Positions 62,179 through 64,000 of a stretch of DNA of 64,000 bases are shown in pieces. Below the pieces are notes generated by a model. It worked only from the letters and a program-made list of their open reading frames with translations. It ran no database searches and was not told the DNA's origin. How positions within the stretch are numbered: the first letter of the stretch is position 1; each line of letters starts with the position of its first letter. Both the position numbers and the translations under genes were made by a program. The DNA is from Chloroflexota bacterium (GTDB lineage Bacteria; Chloroflexota; Anaerolineae; Promineifilales; Promineifilaceae), in contig JACTMP010000028.1 of assembly GCA_014584575.1 (NCBI GenBank), forward strand, positions 1-64,000, given 5' to 3'.

Positions 62179-63834
62179 TCACGGCCGTGTCACCAACGGC
62201 AAATACACCCGCATTGCACTCGCCCCATACTCCACAGCGCCCAGGTCGCATACACCCACCCGGCTGCCGCCGCGCTGATCGGTGGCCCAACAGGCGGTGG
62301 GGTCGCCCGCGTCAATCAGTGGGCTGCCGGTTTGAGGCAGCATCGTTTGCATGGCAAAACTGCCGCCGTTAAAAGCCAGCGGGCCAAGCAGCAGGTCGCC
62401 CGTGAAGCCATCTTGATCGGTCGGGTCGGTGAGCGAGGCGCAACTGCCCTGGCTCAGGTTATGCCCCAGCGATTGGAACAGGCCGCCATCACAATTGACC
62501 GCCGTGCCGAAGATGACCGTGTTGACAAGCTGCACCACGCCGGGTTCGGCCGGAGTCTGCGGCGAATCTTCGTAAATGGCGTTCCCGGCGCTGCCCGCCT
62601 GGTTATTGGCTATCGTGGCATTGGTCAGCACCGCATAACGGCCGTAATGGTAAATCCCACCCCCCAGCCCCGTCGCCACATTCCCGGCAATGGTCACATT
62701 GGTCAGCACCAGGTTGTCGTCGGACGCCTGGTAGATACCGCCGCCGTTGCCGGCCGCGTAGTTGCCCAGGATGGTGGCGTTGGTGATGGTTGCCGTGCCG
62801 CCGGCGTGGTACAACCCACCACCGTGCGGCGTACCGCTTAAGCCATTGGCATAATTGCTCACCAGGTTCACGTCGCGCATTTCTAACACCGCGCCATAGC
62901 TGTTCACGCCGCCCCCTTCGTAGGCAAAGTTGTCGGTGAAGGTTGTCGTTTCGATAACGGCCGTTCCTCCCAAATTCCACAATCCGCCGCCGCTGCCGGT
63001 GGTGTTGTTGCCGTCAAACAGGCTGTGCGTCACGGTCAGTGCGCCGCTGTTTTCCACGCCGCCGCCATAACCGGCCGTGTTCTCGACCAGAGTCACGGCC
63101 GTTAACTGGGCAGTTGCGCCGCTGGCATTGTACAGGCCGCCGCCATCAGGCGCCGTATTGTTCTCCAGCCGCGTATCGGTCAGCGTCAATGCTCCGGGGG
63201 GCTGATTTTCAATCGCCCCGCCCCGACCAAACGTATCCAATGCCCCGTTGCCGCGTAGCGTGGAGCCGCTGATGGTCAGGGCGCAGCCATCGTTATAAAT
63301 GGCCCCGGCCGTGTCCGAGGCGTTGTTTTCCAGCAGGCTGTTGCTTATCGTCAGCGTGCTGTCATAACAATAGATGGCCCCGCCCGCCACGCTGGAGTAG
63401 TTGTTGAGCAGGCGCACATTTTCCAGGATGATCGTTGCCCCAGAAGCTTCAATCGCCCCGCCGCTCACCAGTGAATTACCATCACGCAGGGTGATGTTTT
63501 GCAGGCGGAAGGTGACGCCGCCGCCGACAAAAAAGTGACGGTCGTTGTTGTTTGCGTTCAGGGTGATGCGGTCTGCGCCATTTATAGTCACATGGCCCAG
63601 GTTCACAATTTTGCTCAGGCTAAACGGGATGGTTGCCTCCGCCGCGCCACAGTTGAAGGTGATGGTTCCACCGCCGGACACGGCCGTTGCCAACGCCGCA
63701 TCAAACGCCGCCTCCGTACAGCTCGCCGGAGAGCCATCGCCCACCACCGCATCGGCCGCCCGCGCCCGCCCCGCGCCCCACACCAGCGCCACCACACACA
63801 TTCCCACAACAAACAAAATGAAGTGCTTTTTCAT
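62179..63834 (-). CDS. Secreted right-handed beta-helix protein
   Basis: A 551-residue exported protein: signal peptide HFILFVVGMCVVALVWGAG with cleavage after RARA-A, then SCTEAAFDAALATAVSGGGTI-like N-cap and repeated parallel beta-helix turns of about 20-25 residues (LENNTAPDGGGLYNASG, VENTAGYGGGVENSG, GNYAAGNGGGIYQAS). Pectate-lyase or polymorphic-membrane-protein-like fold without visible catalytic residues, so adhesion or cell-surface structure is likely. The end, LGAVEYGASAMRVYLPLVTRP, carries the YLPLV tail shared with other exported proteins here. AAAAAGGAAAAATT precedes the ATG. Confidence 0.85.
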   Translation of the reverse strand: MKKHFILFVVGMCVVALVWGAGRARAADAVVGDGSPASCTEAAFDAALATAVSGGGTITFNCGAAEATIPFSLSKIVNLGHVTINGADRITLNANNNDRHFFVGGGVTFRLQNITLRDGNSLVSGGAIEASGATIILENVRLLNNYSSVAGGAIYCYDSTLTISNSLLENNASDTAGAIYNDGCALTISGSTLRGNGALDTFGRGGAIENQPPGALTLTDTRLENNTAPDGGGLYNASGATAQLTAVTLVENTAGYGGGVENSGALTVTHSLFDGNNTTGSGGGLWNLGGTAVIETTTFTDNFAYEGGGVNSYGAVLEMRDVNLVSNYANGLSGTPHGGGLYHAGGTATITNATILGNYAAGNGGGIYQASDDNLVLTNVTIAGNVATGLGGGIYHYGRYAVLTNATIANNQAGSAGNAIYEDSPQTPAEPGVVQLVNTVIFGTAVNCDGGLFQSLGHNLSQGSCASLTDPTDQDGFTGDLLLGPLAFNGGSFAMQTMLPQTGSPLIDAGDPTACWATDQRGGSRVGVCDLGAVEYGASAMRVYLPLVTRP

Positions 63835-63914
63835 AATTTTTCCTTTTTGGAGTATTGTTCAACCATTTGGTTTTCGCCTTAACAAATGACTACATCGGAT
63901 TCAGAAATAAACGG

Positions 63915-63963
63915 ATGACCATTGACCATTGACCATTGCCAATTAGCCATCGCCAATTGACAA
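63915..63963. repeat. Heptamer array (GACCATT / GCCAATT)
   Basis: GACCATTGACCATTGACCATTGCC with related GCCAATT units, upstream of the beta-helix gene. Apart from this array, the gap holds no clear gene. Confidence 0.55.
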
Positions 63964-63964
63964 T

Positions 63965-64000
63965 TTACGGTTCCTGGCACGTCCAGGTCACAGTCAAATC
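63965..64000 (-). CDS. 3' end of a gene continuing beyond the window
   Basis: On the minus strand the last 36 bases read DLTVTWTCQEP followed by TAA, consistent with the C-terminus of a further exported or beta-rich protein upstream of the beta-helix gene. Too short to identify. Confidence 0.3.
   Translation of the reverse strand, partial: DLTVTWTCQEP

Noticed and set aside
1..64000. CRISPR arrays
   Set aside because: The tandem arrays have 7-8 bp units without unique spacers of 30 bp, and no cas genes are present.
1..64000. ACGGCCGT as leftover restriction-site noise
   Set aside because: The core CGGCCG is a known restriction palindrome, but restriction normally depletes sites; here the octamer is enriched, so avoidance is not the explanation.

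Overview
The window looks like a chromosomal segment of a Chloroflexota bacterium, probably of the Anaerolineae/Ardenticatenia/Caldilineae group. This is inferred from protein style: UPF0182 and MoxR/DUF58/transglutaminase membrane systems, Uma2 and DUF4058 proteins, retropepsin-like pairs, secreted proteins carrying a YLPLV-type signature, and a mannosylfructose-phosphate-synthase-like gene. There is no rRNA and no CRISPR array. One tRNA gene, tRNA-Glu(CTC), is present.

Layout. 0-5.3 kb: end of a repeat-built surface protein, a small secreted protein, histidine ammonia-lyase, a flavin/PNPOx-like oxidoreductase, a Phd/PIN toxin-antitoxin pair and a patatin-like lipase. 5.3-11.5 kb (minus strand): enoyl-CoA hydratase, UPF0182 membrane protein, TgpA-like transglutaminase. 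11.8-16.9 kb: two tandem C39-type peptidase/TPR exported proteins, a fructosamine-kinase-like gene and a TPR protein. 16.9-21.8 kb: GT39 membrane glycosyltransferase, retropepsin pair, methyltransferase, MITE. 21.9-25.3 kb: a phosphatase-glycosidase fusion plus a GT4 synthase (mannosylfructose or sucrose metabolism). 25.4-31.8 kb: Uma2, tRNA-Glu, a VapBC-like pair, UvrD-like helicase, orphan histidine kinase, NudC. 31.8-41 kb (minus strand): secreted metzincin-like protease, then a MoxR/DUF58 cluster interrupted by Uma2, DUF4058 and toxin-antitoxin genes, then ParA and a PfkB kinase. 41-46 kb: a dipeptide/oligopeptide ABC transporter without a binding protein. 46.7-61.5 kb: a large lipid/polyketide operon. 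61.5-64 kb: Uma2 and a secreted beta-helix protein.

The main metabolic system is the 46.7-61.5 kb operon. It encodes an acyl-CoA dehydrogenase, a 1,964-residue PUFA-synthase-like megasynthase (KS-AT-KS-ACP-ACP-ACP), a KR-DH partner, an Sfp-type phosphopantetheinyl transferase and a three-part acyl-CoA carboxylase (carboxyltransferase, biotin carboxylase, biotin carrier). Together these could make extender units, prime the carrier domains and build a hydroxylated or unsaturated chain. Two things are odd. All three carrier domains have Thr where the phosphopantetheine Ser should be, and the biotin carboxylase reading frame is broken.

The genome-scale patterns are at least as striking. The octamer palindrome ACGGCCGT recurs about every 200-300 bp, inside genes on both strands, like the cyanobacterial HIP1 element, and it is missing from three toxin-antitoxin loci and one Uma2 gene. 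Heptamer/octamer repeat arrays that fold back into hairpins sit at most gene boundaries, supply stop codons to several genes, and are also embedded in frame in the interdomain linkers of the megasynthase and in a helicase. A 145-bp MITE with perfect terminal inverted repeats, a 113-bp palindromic element and a self-palindromic hairpin family complete a rich repeat landscape.
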